A stretch of 64,000 bases of DNA from Paraburkholderia kururiensis (GTDB lineage Bacteria; Pseudomonadota; Gammaproteobacteria; Burkholderiales; Burkholderiaceae), in assembly GCF_034424375.1 (NCBI RefSeq), contig NZ_CP139965.1, positions 5,890,001-5,954,000 on the forward strand. Direction: 5' to 3'. Positions 1 through 9,055 of the stretch are shown piece after piece; positions within the stretch are counted from its first letter, which is position 1, and each line of letters opens with the position of its first letter. The notes beneath the pieces were generated by a model. The model was not told the origin of the DNA. It did no database searches and saw only the letters and a list, made by a program, of their open reading frames with translations. The position numbers and the translations under genes are program-made.

Positions 1-513
1 GAACAGCGAGCCGTGCGGGCGCAGCAGCGCGACCAGCAGGCGGCGCTCAAGCGCGCTCAGGACGAAGCCGACGCGCCGCAGCGGGCCGCAGACGAAGCTC
101 GCAATCAAGAGACCTACGAAGAGAAGCAGCGCCAGCATGCGCTGGACGAAGCGCAGCGCGCCGCCGAAGCGCCGCAGCGCGCGGCCAACGCAGCGGCCTT
201 CGAGCAGAAGCAGCAGCAACACGCAGTCGACCAGGCTCGTCGTGGTCCCGACGCCGCACAAAAGGCCGCAAATCAGGCCGCGTACGACAAGAAGCAGGCC
301 GACTTCCAGCGGCAGCTCGACGAGGCGCGTCGCGAAGGCCAGCAGAAGGCGGTGGAGCGGCAGGAGAAGGCTCAGCGTTTCGAGCAGAAGCAGGAAGACG
401 CTGCGAGGCATAAGGCTGACGTGGACGAGCGTCAGCGTCAGGCCGCGGAAAAAGCGCAGCAGAAGCAGCAGGATCAGTTGAAGCAACAGCAGGGTCAGCA
501 GCAATCGCAGTAA
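1..513 (+). CDS. Gln/Ala-rich coiled-coil protein, 5' partial
   Basis: The reading frame is open from the first base, so the true start lies left of the window; a GTG at 13 is only the first start-like codon inside. The visible 170 residues are almost entirely Gln, Ala, Glu, Arg, Lys and Asp, with heptad-like spacing and loose repeats built on EKQRQ / EAQRAAEAPQRAANAAAFEQKQQQ-like units, ending in a poly-Gln tail. No Cys, no Trp and no membrane segment are seen in this part. It is probably a long alpha-helical coiled coil. Function is unknown; no enzymatic motif is visible, and the missing N-terminus may carry a signal peptide or a domain that would identify it. Confidence 0.6.
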   Translation, partial: EQRAVRAQQRDQQAALKRAQDEADAPQRAADEARNQETYEEKQRQHALDEAQRAAEAPQRAANAAAFEQKQQQHAVDQARRGPDAAQKAANQAAYDKKQADFQRQLDEARREGQQKAVERQEKAQRFEQKQEDAARHKADVDERQRQAAEKAQQKQQDQLKQQQGQQQSQ

Positions 514-623
514 GGCAGGAAGGGCGGCAGCAGCACCGGCACTGCCGCTTGTCAGTCGGACGGCAACCTCAGGCGAAACCGCGCACGCGGCGCGGCGTTC
601 GCCGCATCGGTGAGGAGGCGAGC

Positions 624-857
624 ATGCGCGATCAACATCATGTCAAGGCCGAGGTCATTCGCGACCGCATTCTGCAACTGGAATCGGAGCACGGCGATCT
701 GGACCGCTTGATCGAGAGGATGTCGGACGACCCCGGCTCCGACGACCTGGAGCTGCAGCGTCTCAAGAAGCGCAAGCTGAAGGTCAAGGACAACATCATC
801 CTGTTGCAGTTGCAACTGGAACCCGATTCATTGAGGACATCCGACAGGCGCGTTTAA
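624..857 (+). CDS. YdcH-like DUF465 small protein
   Basis: A 77-residue protein. The ATG at 624 follows a GAGGAG ribosome-binding site at 612-617, which decides the start over upstream in-frame codons. The sequence has the DUF465/YdcH pattern: a helical segment with LESEHGDLDRLIERM followed by LKKRKLKVKDNI, a predicted helical hairpin rich in charged residues. Family members are short cytosolic proteins without an established biochemical role. It lies 61 bp upstream of the helicase gene in the same direction and may be cotranscribed. The family assignment is fairly secure; the function is not known. Confidence 0.8.
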   Translation: MRDQHHVKAEVIRDRILQLESEHGDLDRLIERMSDDPGSDDLELQRLKKRKLKVKDNIILLQLQLEPDSLRTSDRRV

Positions 858-918
858 TCGCGCCCTGGCAGGCGCCGGGGCCTACGCGCACACCGGACTT
901 TGCAGGAAACCGCTTGCC

Positions 919-3171
919 TTGAATTCATCGCCTGTTTCTCTTTCCGGCGCGACGCCCGACGGCGATGCGCCGGCGTCCGCCTTGCGCGCCAACGCGGACG
1001 CGCCTGTGCTAAATGCGCGCCGCGTGTCGGAACTCGATGCCATCTTCGCGGCCGACGGCGTGCTCGCGCGCGAGATCGACGGCTATCGCCCGCGTGCCTC
1101 GCAGATCGAGATGGCGCACGCCGTGGCGGCCGCCATGGAGGCCTCGGGCCGTGCCATGCCCGAGCCAGCCATGTTCGAGGCGCAGAAGCGTCCGGCGCGG
1201 CGCCTGCAAGGTGCGGGCGCGCCCAGCTCGGGCAACAGCCAGGCTGACGCTGGCGGCGACGAGCAGGCGGGCATCGACGGCGGCGAAAACACGCTCATCG
1301 TGGAAGCGGGGACGGGCACCGGCAAGACATATGCCTACCTTGTGCCCGCCATGCTGTGGGGCGGCAAGGTCGTAGTGTCGACGGGCACCAAGCATCTTCA
1401 GGATCAGCTGTTCCAGCGCGACATTCCCACCGTGCGCGACGCGCTCGCTGTACCGGTGTCGGTCGCGATGCTCAAGGGTCGCGCGAACTATCTTTGCCAC
1501 TACTACCTGCAGCGCACCGCAGACAACGGGCGCCTGCCGTCGCGTCAGGAAACGGCGTGGCTTCAGGAGATCGTGCGGTTCGCGAAAATCACGAAGTCGG
1601 GCGACAAGGCCGAACTGGCGAGCGTGCCGGAGACGGCTGCCGTCTGGTCGATGGTGACCTCGACGCGTGAGAACTGCCTCGGTCAGGAGTGTCCGCATTA
1701 CAAGGACTGCTTCGTGATGCAGGCACGCCGCGAAGCGCAGCAGGCCGACATCGTGGTGGTCAATCATCACCTCTTCTTCGCCGACATCATGCTGCGCGAC
1801 ACGGGCATGGCGGAGTTGCTGCCCACGGCGAACACGATCATCTTCGACGAAGCGCACCAACTGCCCGAGACAGCGACGCTTTTCTTCGGCGAGACGCTTT
1901 CTACGACGCAACTGCTCGAACTGGCACGAGACTGTGTTGCTGAGGGGCTGAGTCATGCGCGCGACGCTGTCGAATGGGTGAAGCTCGGCGCGGCGCTCGA
2001 GCGCGCGGCGCGCGACGTGCGGCTCGCGTTCAAGGAAGATTCGGTGCGACTGTCGGTGACGCAACTGCCGGAGGACCATCCGCTGTTCCCGGCGCTGGTT
2101 GCGGTCGAAGCGGAACTCGCGGCGCTCGCCACCGCGTTGGCCGGTCAAGCCGAACGAGCGGAGTCACTGGGCGCCTGTTTGCGCCGTGCACGCGAACTGC
2201 AGGACACGCTCGCAGGATGGACGGTGCCCGAGCCCGCCGAGGCCTCTTCGAAGCCTCAGGATGCGGCGCAGAACGCATCGGGCACACATATCGCAGCGGA
2301 CCCGAACGAGAAGGTGCGGTGGGTCGAGGTCTTTTCGCATACGGTTCAGTTGCACGAGACGCCGTTGTCGGTGGCGCCCATTTTCGCGAAGCAGCGCGCA
2401 GGTGTGCCGCGCGCGTGGATCTTCACGTCGGCGACACTGTCGGTGCGCGGCGATTTCACGCACTATGCCGCGCAGATGGGACTGAACGCGCGCCGCTCGA
2501 TGACGCTGCCCAGTCCATTCGACTATCCGACGCAAGGCCTGTTATACGTGCCGCGCAATTTGCCGCAGCCGTCGTCGCCCGCGTTCACGGATGCGGTCTT
2601 CGATGCGGCGCTGCCCGCCATCGAAGCTTCCGGCGGCGGCGTGTTCATGCTCTGCACGACGCTGCGCGCCGTGGACCGGATAGCAGCAAAATTGCGCGAC
2701 ACCATTGATGCGCGTGGCTGGAATACACCGTTGCTCGTGCAGGGCGACGCGAGCCGGACGGAATTGCTGGAGCGGTTCCGCGCCTACGGCAATGCCATTC
2801 TCGTGGGCAGCCAGAGCTTTTGGGAGGGTGTCGACGTGCGTGGAGATGCGCTGTCGCTGGTGGTCATCGACAAACTGCCGTTCGCACCGCCCGACGATCC
2901 CGTTCTGGCGGCGCGCCTCGACGCGCTGACGAAGAAGGGGCTGAGCCCGTTTGCGGTCCATCAGCTTCCGCAGGCTGTCATCACGCTCAAGCAGGGGGCA
3001 GGGCGGCTCATTCGCGCCGAGACGGACCGCGGCGTGTTGATGATCTGCGACACACGACTCGTGGATAAGCCATACGGGCGCCGGATCTGGCAGAGCTTGC
3101 CGCCGTTCAGGCGCACACGCGAGATCGAGGTGGTTCGGGAGTTCTTTGGCGACGGAAAGCCGAGGAGCTGA
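919..3171 (+). CDS. dinG: DinG/YoaA-family ATP-dependent DNA helicase
   Basis: A 750-residue superfamily 2 helicase of the XPD/DinG type. Visible motifs are Walker A in VEAGTGTGKTYAYL (about residues 131-144), a cluster of cysteines in LCHYY and ENCLGQECPHYKDC that matches the iron-sulfur ligand region of DinG/YoaA, the DEAH box in IIFDEAHQLPE, and the C-terminal SFWEGVDV and GAGRLIR motifs. These enzymes unwind DNA 5' to 3', including R-loops and forked substrates, in replication and repair. The start is taken as TTG at 919 because AGGAA sits at 903-907; no in-frame ATG precedes the conserved region closely. It ends in front of a strong bidirectional terminator. Confidence 0.92.
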   Translation: MNSSPVSLSGATPDGDAPASALRANADAPVLNARRVSELDAIFAADGVLAREIDGYRPRASQIEMAHAVAAAMEASGRAMPEPAMFEAQKRPARRLQGAGAPSSGNSQADAGGDEQAGIDGGENTLIVEAGTGTGKTYAYLVPAMLWGGKVVVSTGTKHLQDQLFQRDIPTVRDALAVPVSVAMLKGRANYLCHYYLQRTADNGRLPSRQETAWLQEIVRFAKITKSGDKAELASVPETAAVWSMVTSTRENCLGQECPHYKDCFVMQARREAQQADIVVVNHHLFFADIMLRDTGMAELLPTANTIIFDEAHQLPETATLFFGETLSTTQLLELARDCVAEGLSHARDAVEWVKLGAALERAARDVRLAFKEDSVRLSVTQLPEDHPLFPALVAVEAELAALATALAGQAERAESLGACLRRARELQDTLAGWTVPEPAEASSKPQDAAQNASGTHIAADPNEKVRWVEVFSHTVQLHETPLSVAPIFAKQRAGVPRAWIFTSATLSVRGDFTHYAAQMGLNARRSMTLPSPFDYPTQGLLYVPRNLPQPSSPAFTDAVFDAALPAIEASGGGVFMLCTTLRAVDRIAAKLRDTIDARGWNTPLLVQGDASRTELLERFRAYGNAILVGSQSFWEGVDVRGDALSLVVIDKLPFAPPDDPVLAARLDALTKKGLSPFAVHQLPQAVITLKQGAGRLIRAETDRGVLMICDTRLVDKPYGRRIWQSLPPFRRTREIEVVREFFGDGKPRS

Positions 3172-3195
3172 TCGTCCATATCAAAGACAGCGCGC

Positions 3196-3237
3196 AAAAC
3201 AAAACGCCACGAAGCGAACTTCGTGGCGTTTTGTTTT
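3196..3237. terminator. Bidirectional intrinsic terminator between dinG and lipoprotein gene
   Basis: A perfect 19-bp inverted repeat (3196-3214 with 3219-3237) closed by a CGAA tetraloop. The GC-rich core (ACGCCACGAAG) is flanked by A-rich sequence on the left and GTTTTTTG on the right. Both strands therefore carry a hairpin followed by a T-rich tract, which suits the two convergent genes on either side. Confidence 0.9.
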
Positions 3238-3321
3238 TTGCCTGCCGGAAGCCGGGCTCGCGTATAGCGCGTCTGGCTTCTGGCAGACGTTCGCCCGAAG
3301 GCGAACTCGCGCAACAACGAC

Positions 3322-3582
3322 TTACTGGCTTGCGCCCGACGCCGGAGCAGCAGCCGAAGCAGCAGCGCCTGCGTCCGAAGCACCCGTCGTAGCCGAAGCA
3401 GCGCCCGTGTCGCTCGCAGCAGCGGCGCTCGAAGCAGCACCCGTGTCGCTCGCGGCAGCAGCCGGTGCCGAAGCAGCCGACGTGTCGCTAGCGGCCGGGG
3501 CAGCTGCTTGATCGCTGCTCTTGTTGCAAGCAGCCAGTGCAACGGCTGCCAACAGGGATGCTACGAGGAGGGATTTCTTCAT
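3322..3582 (-). CDS. Ala-rich repeat lipoprotein
   Basis: An 86-residue protein with an N-terminal signal (MKKSLLVASLLAAVALAAC) ending in a lipobox LAAC, so the mature protein would start with a lipidated Cys19 and sit in the outer or inner membrane. The ATG at 3582 is preferred to the GTG at 3588 because AGGAC lies seven bases upstream. The mature part is an almost pure Ala/Ser/Asp/Thr/Gly tract with about four copies of a 12-residue unit resembling AASDTGAASSAA. No folded domain is recognisable. Copy number in such 36-bp repeats may vary between strains. It is convergent with dinG. Function unknown. Confidence 0.75.
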   Translation of the reverse strand: MKKSLLVASLLAAVALAACNKSSDQAAAPAASDTSAASAPAAAASDTGAASSAAAASDTGAASATTGASDAGAAASAAAPASGASQ

Positions 3583-3811
3583 GATCACGTCCTTTTATGG
3601 TTAAAGGTAAGCAACAGCGCAAAATAATACCGGTAATGTGCTCCAACACCGACCCGGGCCGCTGGTGGAGACGCACTTCATGAGCGTGAATCTTCCCTAC
3701 GGCTTGGGCGGAAATTATATGCACTTTCGTACCGACCGTCGACAAATGCGGGGTCAATACGTTGTCTTTCTCATACAGACGTTTCCGTAACGGTATAGCA
3801 GGTGGAAAGGC

Positions 3812-5050
3812 TTATGCAAGCCCGCCCAACTCTACCCAGCCCGCACAATACCACTCGTGCAGTAGTGCTGTCACCGACGAATCGTGCGAGAGTGTTACAA
3901 AGCGTTTCGCACTCAACGTGCGGCTATTCGCGAGGTCAATGAGCCAACTTTTGCCTGATGGAAGAGAGTTTTGCTCACCATTCAGGAAATATGAGTGATT
4001 GTCGTACAGCAGAACTGTCTTCCGGTGCAGCCGCACACCGGCGCGGGTAGCGCGGTTCACAAATGCGGCTTCATTTGCCGGGCGCGCGGGGGGCTCGAAC
4101 ACCACGTTTGACTTCGGTTCGCTTAGCCAGGCACCGAGAAATGCGGACACGTCGGATTGCTTCCAGCGAATGTTCGCAAGGATCGCGCCCACGCGTTCCA
4201 CCAGCCCTGTCGGCAGTCGGGCCGGTTCACTCACGGGGGGCTGTTTCGGATCTCTGTAGAGCGTGTCGTCCCCGCGATGGGCGTTGCCGCGTTCCGCCAG
4301 GTAGTAGAGGAATTGTGACGTGAGTTCGCTTGCGGAGGGCGCTCGAAAGCCGATGGAGCAGGTCATGCACTCGCCGATGGCGATGCCGTCGTGCGCAATA
4401 TGCGGCGGCAAATAAAGCATGTCGCCTGGCTCAAGTACCCATTCCTCTTCGGGCTCGAAATGCGCCAGTATTTTCAAGGGCAGATCGTCACGCAACGACA
4501 GGTCTCGTTGTGCCCCGATGCGCCAATGCCGCTTGCCGTGCACCTGCAGCAAAAACACGTCGTATGAATCGAAGTGCGGTCCCACACCGCCACCATCGGT
4601 GGCGTACGAGATCATCAGGTCGTCGAGCCGGGCATCCGGCGCGAAGCGAAACCTGTCCAGCAGCGCGCGGGCGCGGTCGTCATGCAGGTTCACGCCCTGG
4701 ACGAGCAGCGTCCAGGCACGTTGGGTGACGCGCGGCAGGGCAGTCGTGTCGAATGGGCCGTGATCGAGTTGCCAGCGTCCACGAAAATGCGTGACCAGAC
4801 GTGATTCGACATCATCGCCCGCGGCCAGCTCGAAGAGTTCTTCGCGTGTGACGGGAGAGGCAATGCCGGGCACCGCCTGACGGACCAGGAACGGTTTTTT
4901 CTGCCAATACCGGCGCATGAATTGCGTCGGAGTGAGGCCGCCGAGCAACGGCGTGGGCTGATCGGGAAGGGGCCGGCCGGAAGCCGGAGCCGGCATGCGC
5001 GACGCGGTCGCGCGTTGGCCGGCCGGATAGTCGGAGGGCCGCTTGGGCAT
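3812..5050 (-). CDS. roxA: JmjC/cupin ribosomal oxygenase, RoxA (YcfD)-like
   Basis: A 412-residue cupin of the RoxA/YcfD family, 2-oxoglutarate and Fe(II) dependent oxygenases that hydroxylate an arginine of ribosomal protein L16 in E. coli. The iron-binding facial triad is visible as H159-x-D161 (GPHFDSYD) with a distal His in PPHIAHDG near 217-220. The N-terminal TPTQFMRRYWQKKPFLVRQA is typical, and a C-terminal winged-helix-like region follows. The start is set at the ATG at 5048-5050 (MPKRPSDYP). This start has no good ribosome-binding site and lies only 3 bp from the -10 box of the divergent FKBP gene, so an internal start such as MPAPAS cannot be excluded. The L16 substrate is inferred from the family. 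Confidence 0.85.
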   Translation of the reverse strand: MPKRPSDYPAGQRATASRMPAPASGRPLPDQPTPLLGGLTPTQFMRRYWQKKPFLVRQAVPGIASPVTREELFELAAGDDVESRLVTHFRGRWQLDHGPFDTTALPRVTQRAWTLLVQGVNLHDDRARALLDRFRFAPDARLDDLMISYATDGGGVGPHFDSYDVFLLQVHGKRHWRIGAQRDLSLRDDLPLKILAHFEPEEEWVLEPGDMLYLPPHIAHDGIAIGECMTCSIGFRAPSASELTSQFLYYLAERGNAHRGDDTLYRDPKQPPVSEPARLPTGLVERVGAILANIRWKQSDVSAFLGAWLSEPKSNVVFEPPARPANEAAFVNRATRAGVRLHRKTVLLYDNHSYFLNGEQNSLPSGKSWLIDLANSRTLSAKRFVTLSHDSSVTALLHEWYCAGWVELGGLA

Positions 5051-5052
5051 CG

Positions 5053-5058
5053 TATAAT
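5053..5058 (+). promoter_or_regulatory. Sigma70-type -10 box for the FKBP gene
   Basis: A perfect TATAAT lies 25 bp upstream of the FKBP start codon (5083). A convincing -35 was not found at 16-18 bp spacing, so the element may be an extended or activator-dependent promoter. It overlaps the 5' end of the divergent roxA gene. Confidence 0.6.
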
Positions 5059-5082
5059 GTGATTTGTATTCTGGAGAATCGA

Positions 5083-5628
5083 ATGAAAATCGCAAAGGAC
5101 ACTGTCGTTTCGGTCGCTTACAAGCTGTCGGATGCGCAGGGCAATCTGATTGAGGAAAGCGACGAGCCGATGGTCTATCTGCACGGCGGCTATGATGGCA
5201 CGTTCCCCAAGATCGAGGAAGTGCTTGACGGGCAGGAGCCGGGCTTCGAAACCCAGATTCAGCTTGATCCGCAAGATGCATTTGGCGAATACGATCCCGA
5301 ACTGGTAAAGATCGAGCCGCGCAACCGCTTTCCCGAGCCGCTCGAAGTGGGCATGCAGTTCGAAGGTACGCCCGAAGAGGGCGACGAAGATGTCGACACG
5401 CTGATCTACACGGTGACGGATGTTGCCGAGGACAAGGTCGTACTCGATGGCAATCATCCGCTCGCCGGCATGGCCCTGCGGTTTGCACTGACTGTTACGG
5501 AAGTGCGTCAGGCCACGGACGACGAGATCCAGCACGAGCACGCGCATGGCGCGAACGGCCTCGAAATCGTCGACGAAGACGAAGATGATGACGAGGGCGA
5601 AGCCGGTTCAAAGCCCACGTTGCACTGA
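5083..5628 (+). CDS. slyD: FKBP-type peptidyl-prolyl isomerase, SlyD-like
   Basis: A 181-residue SlyD-type FKBP. It opens with MKIAKDTVVSVAYKLSDAQG, has the YLHGGYDG signature of the flap/insert-containing bacterial FKBPs, a central PEPLEVGMQF segment, NHPLAGMALRF, and ends in an acidic stretch (DEDEDDDEGE) with a few His residues but without the long His/Cys metal-binding tail of E. coli SlyD. The role is proline isomerisation and chaperone activity in the cytosol. The ATG at 5083 has GGAG at 5073-5076 and a TATAAT box upstream. It is convergent with the phosphoesterase gene across a hairpin. Confidence 0.88.
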   Translation: MKIAKDTVVSVAYKLSDAQGNLIEESDEPMVYLHGGYDGTFPKIEEVLDGQEPGFETQIQLDPQDAFGEYDPELVKIEPRNRFPEPLEVGMQFEGTPEEGDEDVDTLIYTVTDVAEDKVVLDGNHPLAGMALRFALTVTEVRQATDDEIQHEHAHGANGLEIVDEDEDDDEGEAGSKPTLH

Positions 5629-5641
5629 ACCTCGTGGTATG

Positions 5642-5664
5642 CCGGCGTCGTCAACTGACGCCGG
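5642..5664. terminator. Terminator-like hairpin between slyD and phosphoesterase genes
   Basis: Perfect 8-bp stem CCGGCGTC / GACGCCGG with a 7-nt loop in the 42-bp gap between two convergent genes. There is no T-run, so termination here would be weak or Rho-assisted. Confidence 0.5.
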
Positions 5665-5670
5665 TGCAGT

Positions 5671-6942
5671 TCAAGGCACGGTGCCCGTGCCGCTCGGTGG
5701 CGGAACGGTATAGCCGGGATGAGTCGTATTGCCGCCGTTGCCTGTGCTGGAGTCGGGCGGCTGACTGGCCGGCTCTGCATACCCCGACGAGGGAGTGGGT
5801 ACATCCGGCGCGGAAGAGACTTCCGGCATTGCGGGAATCGGCGGTGCGCTGTCGCCTCCGGGCACGAGGGCCGGTGGCTGTGGCAGCGGCAAGTCTTTCG
5901 GCACGTCACGCACGCTTACGCGAAACGGTGGCTGCCGCGCCATGTCTGCATCCACCTCTATCCACTGCATAAGCCTGTTACGCGGCGCGAATGCGATACG
6001 CGTGAGATTGGCGACTCGCGCGCCTTTGTCGTTGCGTAGCGGCTGATCGATCTGAAAACCGCCAGCCGGGTGGCCATCGTCTTCATGGATCACCACGACC
6101 GGGCCATGAAACGTTTCGGCGAGTTTGACCAGACTTCGCTTGAATTCCAGATATCCATCGCGCCGCTCACGACGCGCAAAGCGCAGCCAGGCGAAGCGGT
6201 CTGGCCGTTCGTAGCGCTCGGGGTCCGGATCGCCCTGAGTGAAGATCACGATGGCTCGCGCGCCACGACGCCGGGCGTACTCGCCTGCATGTTCGAGCCA
6301 GAAGGCATTGGCGATCGTGCGATCTTCGAATTCACCATTGCGGCCGCCAGCGGTCAGGTAATGATTGTTGCCGCCCGGCACGTTGAGTCCGATGAAGATC
6401 GTGTCCCCCACCTGCCATCGCGCGTTTTCCCGATATGGCCTGAAGCGCGATACTTCGCTTTCGCGGGTAAGGGGTAGGCGCGTTTGTCCCATCGAAGTGG
6501 GGTCCGCGAAAAATGTTTGCCGTAACCGATCGAGCCTTTCTACCGGGTCGAAGCCGCCTGCGTCGCGTGCGGAGCAACTGACCCAGTCGTATTGGCCGGG
6601 AACGAATATCAGTGCTGGCCGCGCCGTTTCCAGCACCGCCTGGCGACGCTCGTAAAGCGCGTCGCTGCATGCTTCGGTAGGCCCTTTGAGATCGCCGTCA
6701 TAGACGATGAACGCCACATTCCTGTTCAGTCCGGCTGCTTCGATCAACCGCTGCGTCGCGGCTTCGTCGGCCGGGCTTCGCATCGCGCCTGAAATGACGG
6801 CAAACGAGTAGCGCTGCCCCGCGGCGCGAGCCGGGGCGCAAGCAAGCCCCAGCAGCGCGCCAACCAAGGCGGCCGCGGCGACCGCCCGCACGCACGCATG
6901 CCTTTGCCGTGCAGTGCGCGCAGACCGCTCAGCGTTTCTCAT
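5671..6942 (-). CDS. Secreted metallophosphoesterase-like protein
   Basis: A 423-residue protein with an N-terminal hydrophobic signal ([20 protein letters not shown]) predicting export. The body resembles the calcineurin-like phosphoesterase fold: [32 protein letters not shown] (GN/GQ-D position), [13 protein letters not shown] and [16 protein letters not shown]. The classical metal ligands are altered at several of these positions (for instance Q in GQYDW where N is usual), so catalysis is uncertain. A Pro/Ser/Gly-rich, probably disordered C-terminal tail of about 75 residues follows. The ATG at 6940-6942 overlaps the end of the upstream mutS frame by 14 bp, implying translational coupling. 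Substrate unknown. Confidence 0.65.
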   Translation of the reverse strand: MRNAERSARTARQRHACVRAVAAAALVGALLGLACAPARAAGQRYSFAVISGAMRSPADEAATQRLIEAAGLNRNVAFIVYDGDLKGPTEACSDALYERRQAVLETARPALIFVPGQYDWVSCSARDAGGFDPVERLDRLRQTFFADPTSMGQTRLPLTRESEVSRFRPYRENARWQVGDTIFIGLNVPGGNNHYLTAGGRNGEFEDRTIANAFWLEHAGEYARRRGARAIVIFTQGDPDPERYERPDRFAWLRFARRERRDGYLEFKRSLVKLAETFHGPVVVIHEDDGHPAGGFQIDQPLRNDKGARVANLTRIAFAPRNRLMQWIEVDADMARQPPFRVSVRDVPKDLPLPQPPALVPGGDSAPPIPAMPEVSSAPDVPTPSSGYAEPASQPPDSSTGNGGNTTHPGYTVPPPSGTGTVP

Positions 6943-9055
6943 GTGGCGCCGTCGCGAGCCCGTGCAATTCATAGAGCAGATCGAGCGCCTCGCGTGGCCG
7001 CAGTTCATCCGGGTCGATGGCACGCAATCGCTCGGCAACCGCTTCGGCGACCGGATCGACCGGGGACGCTTCGCTATGCTGATCGTTTTCGTCCCGCACT
7101 TCGTGGCGCGGCTCCGTTTCGTCTTCGGCTTCCGTCGTGGGGCGCGGGGCAAACAGATCGAGCTGCGGCGTAGGCTGCGCTGCGGACTGCTGCTCGAGCA
7201 GCGCGAGATGCTTACGTGCTGCCCGGATTACCGTGGACGGCACGCCGGCGAGCTGCGCCACCTGAAGACCGTAACTCTGGCTCGCTGGACCTTCGTTGAC
7301 GGCGTGCAGGAACACGATCACGTGCCCGTGTTCGACAGCGGACAGGTGTACGTTGGCCGCCTGAGGAAACTCCGCCGGCAGCTGCGTGAGTTCGAAGTAG
7401 TGCGTGGCAAAGAGCGTGTAGCAGCTGTTATGCGAGAGCAGGTGCCGCGCGATGGCCCAGGCAAGCGCAAGCCCGTCGAACGTCGACGTGCCGCGACCGA
7501 TTTCATCCATCAGCACGAGACTTTGCGAGGTTGCGTCGTTGAGGATCGCGGCTGCCTCGGTCATTTCCACCATGAACGTGGAACGGCCGCCCGCCAGGTC
7601 GTCGGCGGCGCCAATGCGCGTGAAGATGCGATCGATCGGACCGAAGCGTGCCCGCCGTGCCGGGACGTAGCTGCCGACGTAGGCCAACAGCGCAATCAGC
7701 GCGGTCTGGCGCATGAATGTCGATTTACCGCCCATGTTCGGGCCCGTGATGAGCAGCAGTTTGCGCTCCGCGTCGAGCCGGCAGTCGTTCGCGATGAACT
7801 GCTCGACCTGGGCTTCGACGACAGGATGCCGTCCCTGCTCGATCTCGATGCCTGCGCTTTCGTCGAACGAGGGCGCGACCCAGTCGAGTGCTCGCGCGCG
7901 TTCAGCGAAGGTCGCGAGTACGTCGAGTTCCGCGAGCGCGGTCGCAACACGCTGGCAATCGGGAATGAACGGCAGCAGTGATTGCAGGAGCGCGTCGTAG
8001 AGCGCCCGCTCGCGCGCGAGCGCCCGTTCCTGGGCTGATAGCGCCTTGTCTTCGAACGTCTTCAGTTCCGGCGTGATGTAGCGCTCGGCATTCTTGAGCG
8101 TCTGACGCCGCCGATAATCGTCGGGCACCTTGTCGGTTTGCCCGCGCGTCACTTCGATGTAGAAGCCGTGAACCTTGTTGTACTCGACCCGCAGATTGTT
8201 GATGCCGGTGCGCTCGCGTTCGCGCGTTTCGAGTTCGAGCAGGAACTGGCCGCAGTTTTCGGAGATGTCGCGCAATTCGTCGAGTTCGGCGTCGTAGCCG
8301 CGCGCGATGACACCGCCGTCGCGCACCATGGCTGCGGGTTCCGGCGCGACCGCACGAGCCAGCAACTCCACGCAAGACCCGGGCGGCTCCAGCGTCGCTT
8401 CGATGTGCGCGAGCATAGGCGCAGCGCCGCTCACCGCGGCCATTTGCTCGCGCAGCGACGGCAATGCGATGAACGTGTCACGCAGGCTCGAGAGGTCGCG
8501 CGGGCGCGCCGAGAGCAGGGCGAGCCGCCCTGTAATCCGCTCGACGTCCGCTATCTGGCGCAGCGCGCTGCGCAACGCATCGAGACTGGCTTGTGGCGGC
8601 GCCTCCAGCAGCGCACCGATGGCCTGCTGACGTGCACCGGCAATCGACGCATCGCGCGGCGGGTGATGCAGCCAGTGACGCAGCAGCCGGCTCCCCATCG
8701 TCGTGCTGCACGTGTCGAGCAACGAGCACAACGTGGGCGATTCGGTGCCGCGCAGCGTTTCCGTCAGTTCGAGATTGCGGCGCGTGGCGGGATCGAGCCC
8801 GATGTACTCGGATTCGTATTCGACCTTGAGGCTGCGCACGTGCCGCAACTGCTGGCCTTGCGTCGCCGCGGCGTAGAGTAGCAGGGCGCCGGCGGCGCCG
8901 CACGCGCTCGTCAGCGTCTGGGCGCTGAAGCCATCCAGGCTGGCCACTTCTAGTTGTTCGCAGAGCCGCTGCGTGCCTGCTGTGACGTCGAAGTGCCACG
9001 CCGGAACGCGTGCGGAAGTGGACGAGCAGTTCGCGTACGTCGGAGAGGCTCTCAT
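6929..9055 (-). pseudogene. mutS: mutS, N-terminally truncated (DNA mismatch repair ATPase)
   Basis: The frame encodes the C-terminal ~690 residues of MutS. Homology begins at RVPAWHFDV (codon near 9010), matching roughly residue 190 of E. coli MutS (853 aa), and continues through the end of the connector, the lever and clamp domains, the ATPase core (Walker [10 protein letters not shown], Walker [22 protein letters not shown]) and the C-terminal dimerisation region (DLLYELHGL). The mismatch-recognition domain with the Phe-x-Glu wedge is absent, as is the first half of the connector. The first in-frame ATG (9053-9055) lies inside narX sequence read in another frame, so no native start remains. 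MutS normally binds mismatches and recruits MutL; this product could not recognise mismatches through domain I. Confidence 0.9.
9006..9011. other. Recombination or assembly junction mutS/narX
   Basis: NarX homology read on the minus strand holds through HFRTR, whose last codon ends at 9006. MutS homology in a different frame starts at RVPAW (codon at 9010-9008). The two therefore meet within the palindromic hexamer ACGCGT at 9006-9011. No insertion-sequence end, target duplication or integrase is visible. A shared hexamer fits microhomology-mediated joining, but also a chimeric assembly. Confidence 0.75.

Noticed and set aside
8478..9005. C-terminal extension of the narX frame as a novel kinase domain
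   Set aside because: The residues after 9006 are mutS sequence read out of frame, without HATPase motifs, so this is an accidental extension.
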